Part shown: piece after piece, positions 21,534-32,042 of the stretch
Layout of the letters: the number at the start of each line of letters is the position of its first letter
Position numbering within the stretch: the first letter of the stretch is position 1
DNA from: Chenopodium formosanum
Taxonomy: Eukaryota > Streptophyta > Magnoliopsida > Caryophyllales > Amaranthaceae
NCBI GenBank assembly: GCA_024500155.1
Contig: CM044877.1
Location: 34,843,001-34,907,000 of the forward strand
Direction: 5' to 3'
DNA length: 64,000 nucleotides
Translations under genes and position numbers: made by a program
The notes under the pieces: generated by a model
What the model saw: only the letters and a program-made list of their open reading frames with translations
What the model was told of the DNA's origin: nothing
Database searches by the model: none

Positions 21534-22586
21534 GGAAAAGTTGTCGGGAATAATCCGACCTTTGGCCCATCTTCCAAAATAATCCCACCTTTCGATTATT
21601 TTTAAATAATCCTACCTTTAATGTCAATTTTCTTTAAATGGTCCCAACCGGTCATTTGACTTGCTATAGCAAGTTACATTACACGTGTCGACATTTAATT
21701 GGTGGAAAAAATAAAAAATAAAAAATAAATAAAAAAAATTATTAACTAATTACCCCAACAACACAACCACCTTTCACAGCCACGCAACCCCACTAGCCCG
21801 ACCACCCTCCACGCCCACAACCACACAACCCCTCCCAGCGCCACCAGCCTGACCCCCAAGCGCCGCGCTAAACATCCTCTCCCTTCCCTTGAACCGCCGA
21901 CTCCCCTCCCCTCACTTTGAAACCACCAACCACCCTCGTGAACCCATTTCCCCGTCCCGATCCCAGTCCCCCTTCCCTGCCCCGTCAAAATTCCAGCCCT
22001 TCCTCCCTTTGTCCGTCCCGATTCCAGCCCATTTCGGCACTCTCTCCTTCACTCGTCGCGATTCCGGCCTCTCTCTCATTCCTTTGCCCTGATTTCGACC
22101 TCCCTCCCCTTCCCCCATTTTGATTTTAACCTCACTCACCGTCCTAAAGTCAAAAATTTCGGCCACCCAATTAGCGGCATATTGTCTTCGTCTATATGGG
22201 GTTAAAGGGTTGGGTTAGTGGTTAAATGGGGTTCGCTTAGCTTGGTTTGGTGGGATTCCGGTCAGCGCGGTTGTTTCAAGTGTGGGTGGGATGGTGGTTC
22301 TAGGGTTTTGGTTGGGTGGTGGTGGGTATGGTGGTGGCTGAATCGGTGTGGGTTTGGTGGTGGTGGTGATTTTTTTTCACAATTTTTATTTTTATTTTTT
22401 GACTAATTAAGTAGCGACACTTGTAAATTCTACGTAAAAAAAAATTACCTACTCAACCGGTTCCAAGTAAAATGGGACCATTTATAGCGGAGTGGGTATA
22501 AAGGTGGGATTATTTAAAAATAATCCAAACGTGGGATTATTTTTAGCGGACGACCCAAAGGTGGGATTATTCCGGGCAATTTTTCC
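21534..22586. mobile_element. Non-autonomous MULE with GC-rich skewed core (copy A)
   Basis: A 1053 bp element flanked by perfect 9 bp TAAAAAATA direct repeats (21525-21533, 22587-22595). Terminal inverted repeats run over 100 bp. The left end starts GGAAAAGTTGTCGGGAATAA; the reverse complement of the right end starts GGAAAAATTGCCCGGAATAA. Both continue with ACCTTTGG and ATTATTTTTAAATAATCC. The core switches from C-rich (21760-22190) to G-rich (22195-22370). The core frames (TTTLVNPFPRPDPSPPSLPR type) are low-complexity and mutually overlapping, so I do not call a gene. The GC-rich core could be captured host DNA (Pack-MULE). Confidence 0.85.
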
Positions 22587-22623
22587 TAAAAAATAACAAC
22601 ATTACCTTTGTTAAATTTTCACA

Positions 22624-23215
22624 TTAAAAATCTTGACCTTCATACGACAAACAATGATACAAACAGAAGACCCCACAATCTGAATTCTTTAGACAATCTT
22701 GAGAATAAAGTTGTAGCATACGAATATCAAATTCCCTGACATGATGACCTTGATCATGGTTCTTCCTTACCATGTAATTTGACATGAGAAGTCTCTGTGT
22801 ATTAATTAGAAGGATAAAATATAAGTAAAAATTAAACTTAATTACCAAATCAATATAATAAATACCAAGTGCCAAGTGAATGTATATTAATATGTATGAT
22901 GACCATCAAATGTCTAAGTGCAATTTCTTCCAACACCCAAATAATACCATCTATTATCCAAATAATCAACAGTGTTGGTATAAAAGTTTATGACAACAAC
23001 AGAATAGTGATTCCCATAGTAAATTGGAATAAAAATCCGTGGAAAAATAAAAACACAAAAGCAAATCTCATAGCTATTAAAAAATTGTAATGAAAATATG
23101 CATACACAGAAAAATATCAAATTAACTACCAGCATAGCATCTAGAAACTCCATTGTTTGAACAGATTCAAGCCAATGATCCCAAGCTCTAAAGAGTTCTA
23201 ATTCATCATAGCTTC
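22624..23215 (-). pseudogene. Ulp1-like (C48) cysteine protease domain of a transposon, multi-exon
   Basis: Minus-strand exons, in order: (1) 23130 to about 23215, YDELELFRAWDHWLESVQTM, donor GT at 23128-23129; (2) from 23073 down to about 22914, CVFIFPRIFIPIYYGNHYSV, VVINFYTN and VDYLDNRWYY; (3) 22794 to about 22624, RLLMSNYMVRKNHDQG, LQLYSQD and LKNSDCGVFCLYHC. The His (GNHYSV), Asp (DYLDNR) and Cys (NSDCGVF) match the catalytic triad of Ulp1/SENP-type SUMO proteases. Plant MULEs (Kaonashi type) and some CACTA elements carry such domains. The N-terminal part was not found. The C-terminal tail may be 21117-21366. Not visible in copy B because the window ends first. Intact triad but incomplete gene; could be pseudogenic. 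Confidence 0.7.
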
Positions 23216-23479
23216 CTTTTACATTATATATAAAACGAAATAAAGGATACTAGACAAAATAAAACAATTCAAATGAGGAAAACAAGTATAAATGAAAACA
23301 AAAAGTATTATTCATCATAAGTTAATTACCAAAAATTCTCCACCAAATAAATCTTCAAACCAGCATCCTCCTTTTGCATCTCAAAATAATTATGCAAAAT
23401 AAAAAAAAGTCCATAACACAGCTTGATATAAATTCTTCACCAACCAATGTCGTCACTTCTTCATGACGCAGATTATAAT

Positions 23480-23481
23480 TT

Positions 23482-23519
<38 letters not shown>
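23480..23519. repeat. Poly(A) tract, about 40 nt
   Basis: A homopolymer run of A next to the TATTAAGTAA minisatellite. No associated gene or poly(A) signal with coding context. Confidence 0.9.
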
Positions 23520-23524
<5 letters not shown>

Positions 23525-23699
23525 CCTATTTCACAAAATAACCCTTGTTAATAACTTATAACCCTTAATAAATATCCCCTATAACACTTAATTAATAACC
23601 CCATAAAAATAGAACAAGTAAACCATTTAACAAAATTATTAAATAAGAACATAACACTTACATATTATCAACACCATCATAGTTTTATAAAACACATCA

Positions 23700-23860
23700 T
23701 ACATCATACTTCTAATGCTATTAAGTAAACCCTATCATACTATTAATAATTGTTATTATGCCATTAAGTAATCCCTAAAATGCTATTAAGTAAACCCTAT
23801 CATACTATTAAGTAATTTATATTATTCCATTAAGTAATCCCTATAATGCTATTAAGTTAC
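23700..23860 (+). repeat. 22 bp minisatellite, left part, interrupted by retrotransposon
   Basis: TATTAAGTAA-type units ending in ATTAAGTTAC, the insertion site of the 10.1 kb element. The array continues at 33994 after the GTTAC duplication. Confidence 0.8.
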
Positions 23861-25814
23861 TGTAGACACCCTTTTTTTTCTCCCCAAAACTAAACCTAGT
23901 GATGAGTACTGTTCACGTCGAATCATAATCGAATGAAGTGAAAGTGTGGAAAGTTTAGTGTTGCAGATAGTTTTAATTTCTTTTATCATCCTCTCTCTGT
24001 TTTTAAAAACCTATTTTAAGAAAACAGTCAATCCAGTTTGGTTGGTCCATGATATTGGTCCAATAATAGTGTAGTTAGATAGAGCTTAAAAAGACATTTC
24101 CAACGATATATTATAAGCCCAATTCCGATGAATATTGAGGAAGTTATGGCCAAATTACTGAAATGGGCTTGGTTTGATCCTTATATGCGGCCCCATGATC
24201 TAGAGGAGGGCATAATATAGATTTATCATTCCTAATGCAATTAGGTATGATTTTAGTCTTTTAGATTCTTCTAGAAGGTTCTTTTCATTCCTAATTCAAT
24301 TAGCATTGATAAATTGACTTTTGTTGACTTTTTAGAGTTTTAATTAAAATAAAAGAATGTTTTGAGGAAAATACGATTTTATCCTCCTGTACGGTTAAAT
24401 TAAATCTGATTTTAGAAAACGCGTTAAAAACGCGATTAGCGCCTAATGTCAGATATTAGCGCCTGACGCTAAGCCTGGCGCATAACGCTAGCGTTAACGC
24501 CTGGCGCTAATGTTAGCGTCTGGCGCCAATTGCCGGCCTCGGCGCTAATCAAGTCTTATCCGCGTCAGAACTCTGTTTTGATTTTTAATCTTTTTGGCTG
24601 ATTTTCTATATAAATAGCTTTCTAAAAACCCCGTTTTTATTCACCAATTCTCTCTTATTCTAACCAACTCTAATCAAGAATTTCTTGATACTCTCTCTTT
24701 TTCTAAACAAACCCTTTTACAAATACAATTCCTCATACATTAGCACTAGACACACCTAGCATAATTCGAAGTTGCCTTCGCCCGAGACGTGAAAGGTTTT
24801 AATTTCTGTGGGTTTGGTCCCAAATCTCTCTTTTAATTATTTAATTTAATTGTTTGTTTTATTATTTTCATTGAAGTTACTAACGCGTATATTTTGTTAT
24901 TAGAAAGAGATACGAGACATCCAAGTAAGGGCTTTAACTGTTTGCATTGACATTATGATATAGAAATCATGCTTAGGTTGTTATTATGATTCCTAGTATC
25001 ATGTTAGGATGTTTTCCTTAATTTGATGTTTAAGGTGACAACAATAAATTTCTAGTATCATGTCTAGGGTAAATTTAATATCAAGTATGGTTAAAAGTAT
25101 GATGCCATTTATATTCTTCCTAAAATTTATGATTGTTAGTATCATGTTAGGGTTAAAGTTTTGATCTTTATTTTTTAGTGACATGCTAGGGTTTATTATT
25201 AATCTTGTTAGTATCATGCCTAGGATCTTGCTATTATCATGCTTTAACATGAATATTATGATTATTTTTTTTAATTGTTATTATTATTATATTGCTTGAT
25301 TTTTATTGTTATTGCTTGATCACGCCTTTTATGCATGTTTAAAGGGAATTTGTACTTGTAATCACGCTTAATAGGATAATTAATAATCTTGTTTAGGGTT
25401 AATTTGATTATAATTCGAGTGATCGCCAATAATAGTTTATTTGTGCATTAATATTCAACCAACATAGATAAACAGGTTTAGGGTTAAGCCTAATGATTGC
25501 ATGTTGGTCAGAAAGTGCACATGAATACGATCAGAATAAAGTAGAAACCTATTATTAAAGTAGGTTCAATCTCTTTTAGGTTGGATTTGTACCTTCATCC
25601 CCAAACTACCAGTCATGGTTCCAGAAATATTGGAGTTAACGATCTCTTGGAACGTTAAGGGGTGTAACCTTCACCTTATGAACGGTTTAAAAGTTCCTAA
25701 AACTTGTTGGCGATTCTTTTGCTCTATCTTCTTTCCGTTTGGACGCCACCGTACTTTAGTGTATGATCACAGTGGGGTTCAAGCTAGGGGTCAACGCTTG
25801 AAATATTCCCTACA
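23861..25814 (+). repeat. 5' LTR of the 10.1 kb element
   Basis: TG...CA ends. Contains a cluster of GGCGCTAA/TTAGCGCC motifs (24425-24545) and a set of degenerate TAGTATCATG(T)CTAGG repeats (about 24990-25240). A TATA-like TATATAAATAG lies at about 24607-24617, followed by CT-rich TTCTCTCTTATTC, so transcription probably starts shortly after. Confidence 0.92.
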
Positions 25815-25819
25815 GTTTT

Positions 25820-25837
25820 TGGCGACTCCACTGGGGA
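25820..25837 (+). other. Primer binding site, tRNA-Arg type
   Basis: TGGCGACTCCACTGGGGA, 5 bp after the LTR end. It is complementary to the 3' end of plant tRNA-Arg (CCA included) with one mismatch from the TGGCGACTCCGCTGGGGA form that I recall for Ogre elements. Confidence 0.75.
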
Positions 25838-26839
25838 GGATTTCTATTTTAATTCCTGAAATTTATTTCGGCAATGATCTAGAATGAGTGGATGAGACTC
25901 GAAAAGTTTTAAGTATTTCATGTGAGTAATTTTGATTAACATTATTGTCATATGCATAAAAAAGATCTCATTGGAAAGACCATCCGTAATGAGTTAAAAC
26001 ATAAGATTTTTACACGTAGAAAAATTTGAGGAATATCTTTCACAAGTAGGATCGAAATAACACTGCGCGAAACTGGAAAATTTTATCGAGCAGAGAAAAC
26101 TGCTGAGGCATGTAGGAATTAGCGTCAGCGAACAGATGTTAGCGCCAGAATTTTGACTGTAGCGCTAGATGACAGCTCTGTCGCCAGGCGCTAAAGCCAA
26201 AAGCTGGCGCCAACCTCTATTTGCTGGCGCCAAATTCTTCCAATACCGAGCCAGAAATATGCGTTCTAATTTCGACCAGTTTTTAGCATCGTTTGCTCTA
26301 TCCTACTTCCTGATTGGGTTTTTCTCACTTTTCTGAAACCCATATGTATTCTACATATGGACATAACCCCCTGGGAATTCATGCTCCATCTACCTGATTG
26401 AACGCTCTGAGCAACAAAGGGTACATCCGAGAATGTTGAATTCACCAAACCATGGAAGCGAATTTTTTTAAAAATTTGTGGTGTCCCATCCACTCGCGCC
26501 AACCCTTCACGATTAGGCTTCCGCGCGGTGCATCCGGAAAATTAACCATGACCATGTCTTAGGTTCATGCATGAGTCGGTTTTTTCCGTCATTTAAGTTG
26601 GGGGTACATTCAATTCCTTATTCTTCATATCCCTCCATTTACATCATCTTTTCTTCACTTCCTCCATCCATTGAATGTAGAATAAAGTTTGAGTCAAATA
26701 ATTAACAATGAATATCCCCAAATTCCTTTTCCACAGTACTTGGGCGAGGAGAGAAGGGCGATTAATCAAGGATAACATCTTTATTCAAGTCTTACTTTTT
26801 GATAAACCGATTCGTCAAAAGAGGAAGGCTAAAAAGATA
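25838..26839 (+). other. 5' leader of the 10.1 kb element, non-coding
   Basis: Untranslated region between primer site and gag. Bases 26120-26235 carry a second cluster of TTAGCGCCAG / CTGGCGCCAA motifs related to those in the LTRs. No gene seen. Confidence 0.6.
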
Positions 26840-28854
26840 ATGGCAACTCAAGAGGAAGTTAATGAACTTAGGAGTCAATTGACTAATGTGACTGAGGTGT
26901 TAAAGGCTTTAACCCTCAAAATTGATGAACCTTTGAAGCAACAACAAATGAATCTCATGCAAGAAAGCTTGAGCAAGCTATCTAGTGACTATAAATTTTA
27001 GGACATTAGTTCACAAGGGGTCTCGCTGGACAAGGAACTTCTTCCACATAAGTTCAATGCCAACGACATCTCAAAATTCAAGGCAACAGATAACCCTTAC
27101 TTTCATCTAAGAGTTTTTGAAACAATAATGAATATTAAGGGGATTGATAAGAAAGTCTTTTATTCTTTGTTTTCTTTATCCCTTGAGACCATTTGTCAAC
27201 AATGGTTCTTTTCCCTTGACAAAGAGAAAACCTCTTCTTGGGATTCCATAATAAATGCTTTCATAGATAGATATAAGTGCAACATTCAAGACGAAACAGA
27301 CCACGGACAACTTGAGATGTTAAAACAAAAATAAAATGAAGGGTTCACTTCTTTCTTAAACAAATGGAGGGAAACTTCCGCTAACATGGTTAAAGCTCCT
27401 ACCGAAAAAGAATCTGTGAGGATGTTTATTAAGAATCTCCAAGGGAAGTATTCAAAGCACTTAAAATACCAACACAACTTGAATACTTTCAAGGCTGTGT
27501 ATAATATAGGCATTGACATTGAAGATGACGACCTTCTGAAAGATAATAGTGCGAGAGGAAAGAAGAACGACCATCCTTCTTCTTCCTCTCCCATTAATGA
27601 GGTACATGCTACGAACGCCTCTAAATCGCGAATCCAAAGGTTAAAAAGAGTGTTCACTCCACTTGGTATGAGTTATGAAACAACTTTCGAGAAGCTACAT
27701 CACAAAGGACTAGTCATACCCATAGGGCCCATCAAAGATCCAGTTCCAGAAGCCAGGCCACCCAAGTAGGACCCTAATAAGCACATCAAATATCACCAAG
27801 GAAAGGTTCACGATACTGAGGAGTGTGGGAAACTCAAAGAAGCTATTCAAGATCTGATCGATGACAATAAAACTTTGAGGTTCTAGCCATTGAAGAAGAT
27901 CAAACATCCTTCAATCCATCACTTCTTATCACACTTGTAGGTGAGCCCATGATCGAGACAGCTTATTTAACCTATCTCGATGAAGTGGCCATAATTGAGG
28001 AGGATGGAAGTCTTTTCTTAGATAGGGAAGACTCGTTAAGTCTAAAAGAGGACGTTCGAAAACTTCAAGATGTCGTTGACATGCTCTTGAATGTGGTAGA
28101 AGGACTAGCAAATCGGGTGATGGTTATCGAACAAAATTCTCGCCAAGGATTTAATAAAGAACTCAATGCTCCTAAGCCACGGGCAAAACGGACCATTGAA
28201 GAATACATACCAATAGGAATGACTTACAATGAAGCTTTTGACTGTCTTCACGATTAAGGTCTCATTCACCCCATTGGTCCCAGTCAAGACCCTCTGCTTG
28301 AAAAACGGTTTCCCAATTGGGATCCAAATTCTTATTGTCGATACCATAGAGGTCGTGGTCACACCACCGAAGTATGTCTCGCCCTCAAAGACCGTGTTCA
28401 AGATCTCATTGATTCAAATCTCCTTCATGTTCCCCGGCGCGACAAGAAGGCCAAGATTAGTAACAATAAAAATAGTGGTTGTAAAGGAAAGAAGAACGAT
28501 TATCCTTCTTCTTCCGAAAACACCTACTCTAGTAACAGTGTTGGTACTTTCGACCATAATGGTGTCTTAGCCATGGACAATCAAGGATCTAAAAGGAAAC
28601 CCGGGAGAGAGTTCACACCCATTGGAATGACCTACGATGCTGCTTTAGATCGTCTCTATGATCGAGGATTAATCAAGCCTATTGGCCCTACTGAGGATCC
28701 AACGCCAGAAAATTGATCTTTGAGATGGAATCCCAACTCTTATTGCAAGTATCATCGAGGACGCGGTTATACTACTAATGAATGCTACAGGTTTAAAAAT
28801 CTCATAGAAGCAAATAAGGTCCTATTGCCTCTAGCTAACGAGAAGACTGGGTGA
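26840..28854 (+). pseudogene. gag-like polyprotein, degenerate, with three zinc-knuckle modules
   Basis: Likely start MATQEEVNELRSQL (26840), a predicted coiled coil. The capsid-like block runs HKFNANDISKFKATDNPYFH, WFFSLDKEKTSSW, FIDRYKCNIQ and FTSFLNKWRE, which fits the Retrotrans_gag fold. One frame is kept from 26840 to 27886 with stops at 26999 (TAG), 27332 (TAA) and 27767 (TAG). The frame changes near 27870, and the rest (27949-28854) is in another frame. Three C-terminal modules each have (F/Y)(T/I)P(I/L)GM(T/S)Y, GL..PIGP..DP and a knuckle: HIKYHQGKVHDTEEC (module 1), CRYHRGRGHTTEVC (module 2), CKYHRGRGYTTNEC (module 3). This is CX2HX4HX4C, a variant of CCHC. Knuckles 1 and 3 each lack one ligand. 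A second coiled-coil segment (LKEDVRKLQDVVDMLLNVVE) precedes module 2. Confidence 0.75.
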
Positions 28855-31088
28855 TCATGGAGCAAACGACACATGACAGAGGCGAGCTTCAACGACGAAA
28901 TTTCATGACCTCTTTTTTTTTCTATTTCTTTTATTTACCCTTTCCCCAATAAGTCTAGCATAGGCACCTTGTTTTTCCTTTAGATTAATTTTGTAGATTA
29001 TTTCTTTTTCACTTTTAATTAAATGAGTAATTATTTTCTTGCATATGATAATAACAAAAAAAAAAAAAAAAAAAAATATCCATGTCAAACTAAGCACAAG
29101 GTATACCAATGATTAGAGGCACCCCTTGTAGCCACATCATATTACCTTTCACCCTTCAAATATGCAATCCTTTCTTGGTAAACCACTTTGAGCCTCGTCT
29201 AACGATAGACCCTTCATTTTTTTAACCTACATCTACCTAACCTGGGATGGGATGGTGTGTAACTTATGCAATTTCTAAAGCTTGAGTGATTTCAAAGGAT
29301 CAAAATAAATAAATAAGCAAAAAAAATAAATAAATGTGTACAAAAGGGCAAGTGTTCAAATGTCTTTGATACGAAAATATCTTTCATAAGAACACGTCTC
29401 GGATTGCGTTTCTTATCGAGTGCTCGGTACCGTGCCTGAGAAACATGAATGCCAAGTGAGTGATAGAACGCATGATCGGGATTGCCTACACTTATCAAAA
29501 TAAAATAAATGCTAAAGCAAAAAAGAGTAGAAACTCAAGCATACAAAAAAAAAAAATACAAGGATTCAAAAGCAAGGTTGCACACCTTGGGGGCTTATCG
29601 AGGGTCTTGAGCCTTTATCCCCTTCTTCTTCAAGCCTTTAGCCTAACCACGTTACAACCCTTAAAAAGAACTTTTTGAGGTATACATACAGTTGTGCGAG
29701 GTTCGGCTAAAGCTACGTTCGGCTTGATTCCTAACGGATACGTAAGCAACCTCACATCGAGGTGGGGTCGTAATAAAATGCATTCATATTCACATTCACA
29801 CACCATGATCATATCAAGGGATCTCCTATGCTCATCCCTATTTACTTAGAGCTAGACTTGGGGGCTTGATCCCTACATCATTAGCTTATCTAGCCTAAGA
29901 GCCACCACCATTTGACTCTTTTCAATGTATTTTCCCACACACTGAGCCCTTGTGGCCTAACTTTAGTGTCACTATCACACACATCACAGATACATGACCA
30001 CATATACCTCCCCTTAGGAACCCTTTGTCATGGAATCTTAACACAACGTTGAAGCATGCCTTATCATATCAACATCACTCATCAATCATAATCATCATTG
30101 CATCACGAAGTATCAAGTGCTTAGCCTCCGTGCCTATGTTACCCAAATACTTTCATCATGGAGTCAACAATTAAGATAGCATAGGATGAATTAATCCATT
30201 GCAAAACATTTGACTAAGCTCATTCAACATGCACCTTCAAAAACTTAGATTCTTTTTTCGCGTCTTTCTTTTTCGGGAGAAAGCCGGTACCCTCCACAAA
30301 AATGACGGAAAATTTTTGCGTTTTTGCATTTTCGAGTTGCACGATCACATTACAATGCACACACGGGTCATGAGTCACATGTGTCATTACACTTTGAGTC
30401 GAGCCAACCTCAAGTCAATTACAGCGAGTCAAGTTTATACCTTGAGTCATGTCAAGTCAATGAGTTGAGTTAAGCGACATTAAAACTTAGGTCAATTCTA
30501 AAATAAAGAAAGATACGCAAAGTCCTATAGTTAAAAATATAAATGTAGGTACATCCCAGCAAACGAGGACATTCCCGGATTTTTTTCGAAGAAACCGTGA
30601 ATATGATACAGGAGATTCCTCTAAGATAAGAGGAGTTACATAGATTAGTAAATTAGAGATGAAGAGCTTTAATTTACAAAAGATTATTTGAGCGGGTTTG
30701 GTTGAAAGGAAACAACCAAGTTCAAAGTTTGAAGCAAAATCGAGCAATGAACAGCGGCAGCAAGAGTAGAATAGGGAAAACCTGACTCCAGCGCCAGACA
30801 ACAACAACTAGCGTCTAGTAATAGATTTCTGCGCCTAGCGCTAGATTTCAGTGTCTGGCGACAGAGCCAAATTGCAGCGCCAGAGACATTGCAGCGGCGA
30901 CAGAACGCTCAACCACTCAGAGCAGTTATTTCAACCTCTATCAGCAATTTTGGGTTCCTTGGTACGCAAGTTAGCCCCTATAAGCAATTTGACATGATCA
31001 AGTGGTCAGCTTGATTGCAATCGCAATAAGTGATCGACCTGAAAGATTGTCTCACTTAGCTTAAGCGCCTAAGCATTGGCTCATCGCA
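28855..31088 (+). other. 3' internal non-coding DNA of the 10.1 kb element
   Basis: No pol motifs in any frame. Contains a T-rich stretch after the gag stop (28910-28940), an A-run (29056-29077), a CTTGGGGGCTTAT motif (29588) and a cluster of TAGCGCC/GGCGAC motifs (30785-30900). Bases 30509-30560 resemble the DNA after the LTR start at 2631. Confidence 0.55.
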
Positions 31089-31181
31089 GAGACACCGACA
31101 TACTGGTTCATAAATAACAGAGACACCAACATACTGGTTCATAAACAATAGAGACACTAACATAATGGTTCACAAGAAAAA
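31089..31181 (+). repeat. 31 bp tandem repeat, 3 units
   Basis: Units starting GAGACACCGACATACTGG at 31089, 31120 and 31151, with few changes. Confidence 0.85.
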
Positions 31182-31296
31182 GCGCCGACGTACTAGCATA
31201 GCGGAAGCAAAGTTCAAGAGTGCTTTAAAGATCGACAAGTGTTGGTCTTCGGAAGTTTTTCTTCGAAATATTATCGCAACAAACATTCAAGTATCG

Positions 31297-31558
31297 AAGC
31301 TCTTTTGTTCAGAGACGCGTGGACATATCATTTAAGCTCTTTTGTTTAGAGACGCGTGGACATATCATTTAAGCTCTTTTGTTCAGAGACGCATAGACAT
31401 ATCATTTAAGCTCTTTTGTTCAGAGACGCATGGACATATCATCAAGCTCTTTTGCTCAGAGACGCGTGGGCATTATATCATCAAAAGCTCTTTGTTCAGA
31501 GACGCGTGAACATATTCAAAGAAGCTCTGTTGTTCAGAGACGAGTGAACATCAAAAAA
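31297..31558 (+). repeat. 37 bp tandem repeat, 7 units
   Basis: Unit begins AAGCTCTTTTGTTCAGAGAC and contains GCGTGGACATATCATTT. Starts at 31297, 31334, 31371, 31408, 31444, 31485 and 31522, with spacing 37, 37, 37, 36, 41 and 37. Divergence rises toward the 3' end. Confidence 0.9.
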
Positions 31559-31760
31559 GCAAGATGTCGTTCCCTAGATTGCGGAGAGTTGTCACAAACA
31601 ACTGATGGTGATTTCAAGCGAAGTTGTCTTCGATCGTGTTCCCTAAGATGTGGAAGATGGTCACAAAGCGGAAGAGGATCGTTTCGAGAAAAACAATCTT
31701 TGATAATGTTCCCTGGCTTGCGGACTATTATCATGGGATATTGGAGGCAATTACAAGCGT
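31559..31760 (+). repeat. Diverged 60-70 bp tandem repeat, 3 units
   Basis: Units contain GTTCCCT(A/G)..TG(T/C)GGA and end in AAGCG or GTTTCGAG. They start near 31561, 31621 and 31690. Open frames across this block are incidental. Confidence 0.6.
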
Positions 31761-32028
31761 AGTAGTCTTCAAGAGGAATGGCATTCTCTTGCTTGCAGGA
31801 GGTCATCAAAACAACAAAAAGCGGCAACAAATTGGTTACTTTTAGAGACGTGTGCTCAACGATGCAAGATACGCGTTTCTTAACTCTTTTATCTATTTAA
31901 CTAACGCTAGTTTGCAGGTATCGGCGTTACAAGAGTGATTTAGGATCGCAGAACGTTCTGAATCATTCTCCGTCCCTATCGGTACTTTGACTTTTGTTTT
32001 CGAAACATGCGTTTCTCCAAACTCAGTC

Positions 32029-32042
32029 AAAGTGGGGGCTTT
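32029..32042 (+). other. Polypurine tract of the 10.1 kb element
   Basis: AAAGTGGGGGCTTT directly before the 3' LTR TGTAGACACC; purine-rich core AAAGTGGGGG. Confidence 0.75.

Larger units (their letters stand above)
1..22318 (+). repeat. Segmental duplication, copy A (window-truncated at left)
   Basis: The whole stretch is collinear with 41478-64000 in the same orientation. Matching landmarks: 4/41481, 2631/44099, 7162/48635, 15669/57330, 20640/62307 and 22318/64000. The offset grows from 41477 to 41682, mostly because of one 202 bp deletion in copy A near 13430. In a hand-aligned 120 bp block (1741-1860 against about 43205) I counted 3 differences. Every nested transposon in A also occurs in B, so the insertions are older than the duplication. 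The left border is outside the window, and the right border is unknown because B runs off the window end. Confidence 0.97.

Noticed and set aside
21746..22166. Overlapping Pro/Ser-rich and Gly/Arg-rich ORFs on both strands (also at 63571-63848)
   Set aside because: They arise from the low-complexity GC-rich core of the MULE; frames overlap on both strands and none shows a domain.
24999..25250. Minus-strand ORF inside the 5' LTR (also at 33179-33430 in the 3' LTR)
   Set aside because: It lies over the degenerate TAGTATCATG repeats of the LTR and is preserved only because both LTRs share sequence.
31297..31558. Regularly spaced direct repeats resembling a CRISPR array
   Set aside because: Units are contiguous without unique spacers, lie in a plant retrotransposon 3' region, and there are no cas genes.
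31430..31845. Overlapping ORFs on both strands before the 3' LTR
   Set aside because: They sit in the 37 bp and 60-70 bp tandem repeats, whose periodicity keeps frames open by chance.
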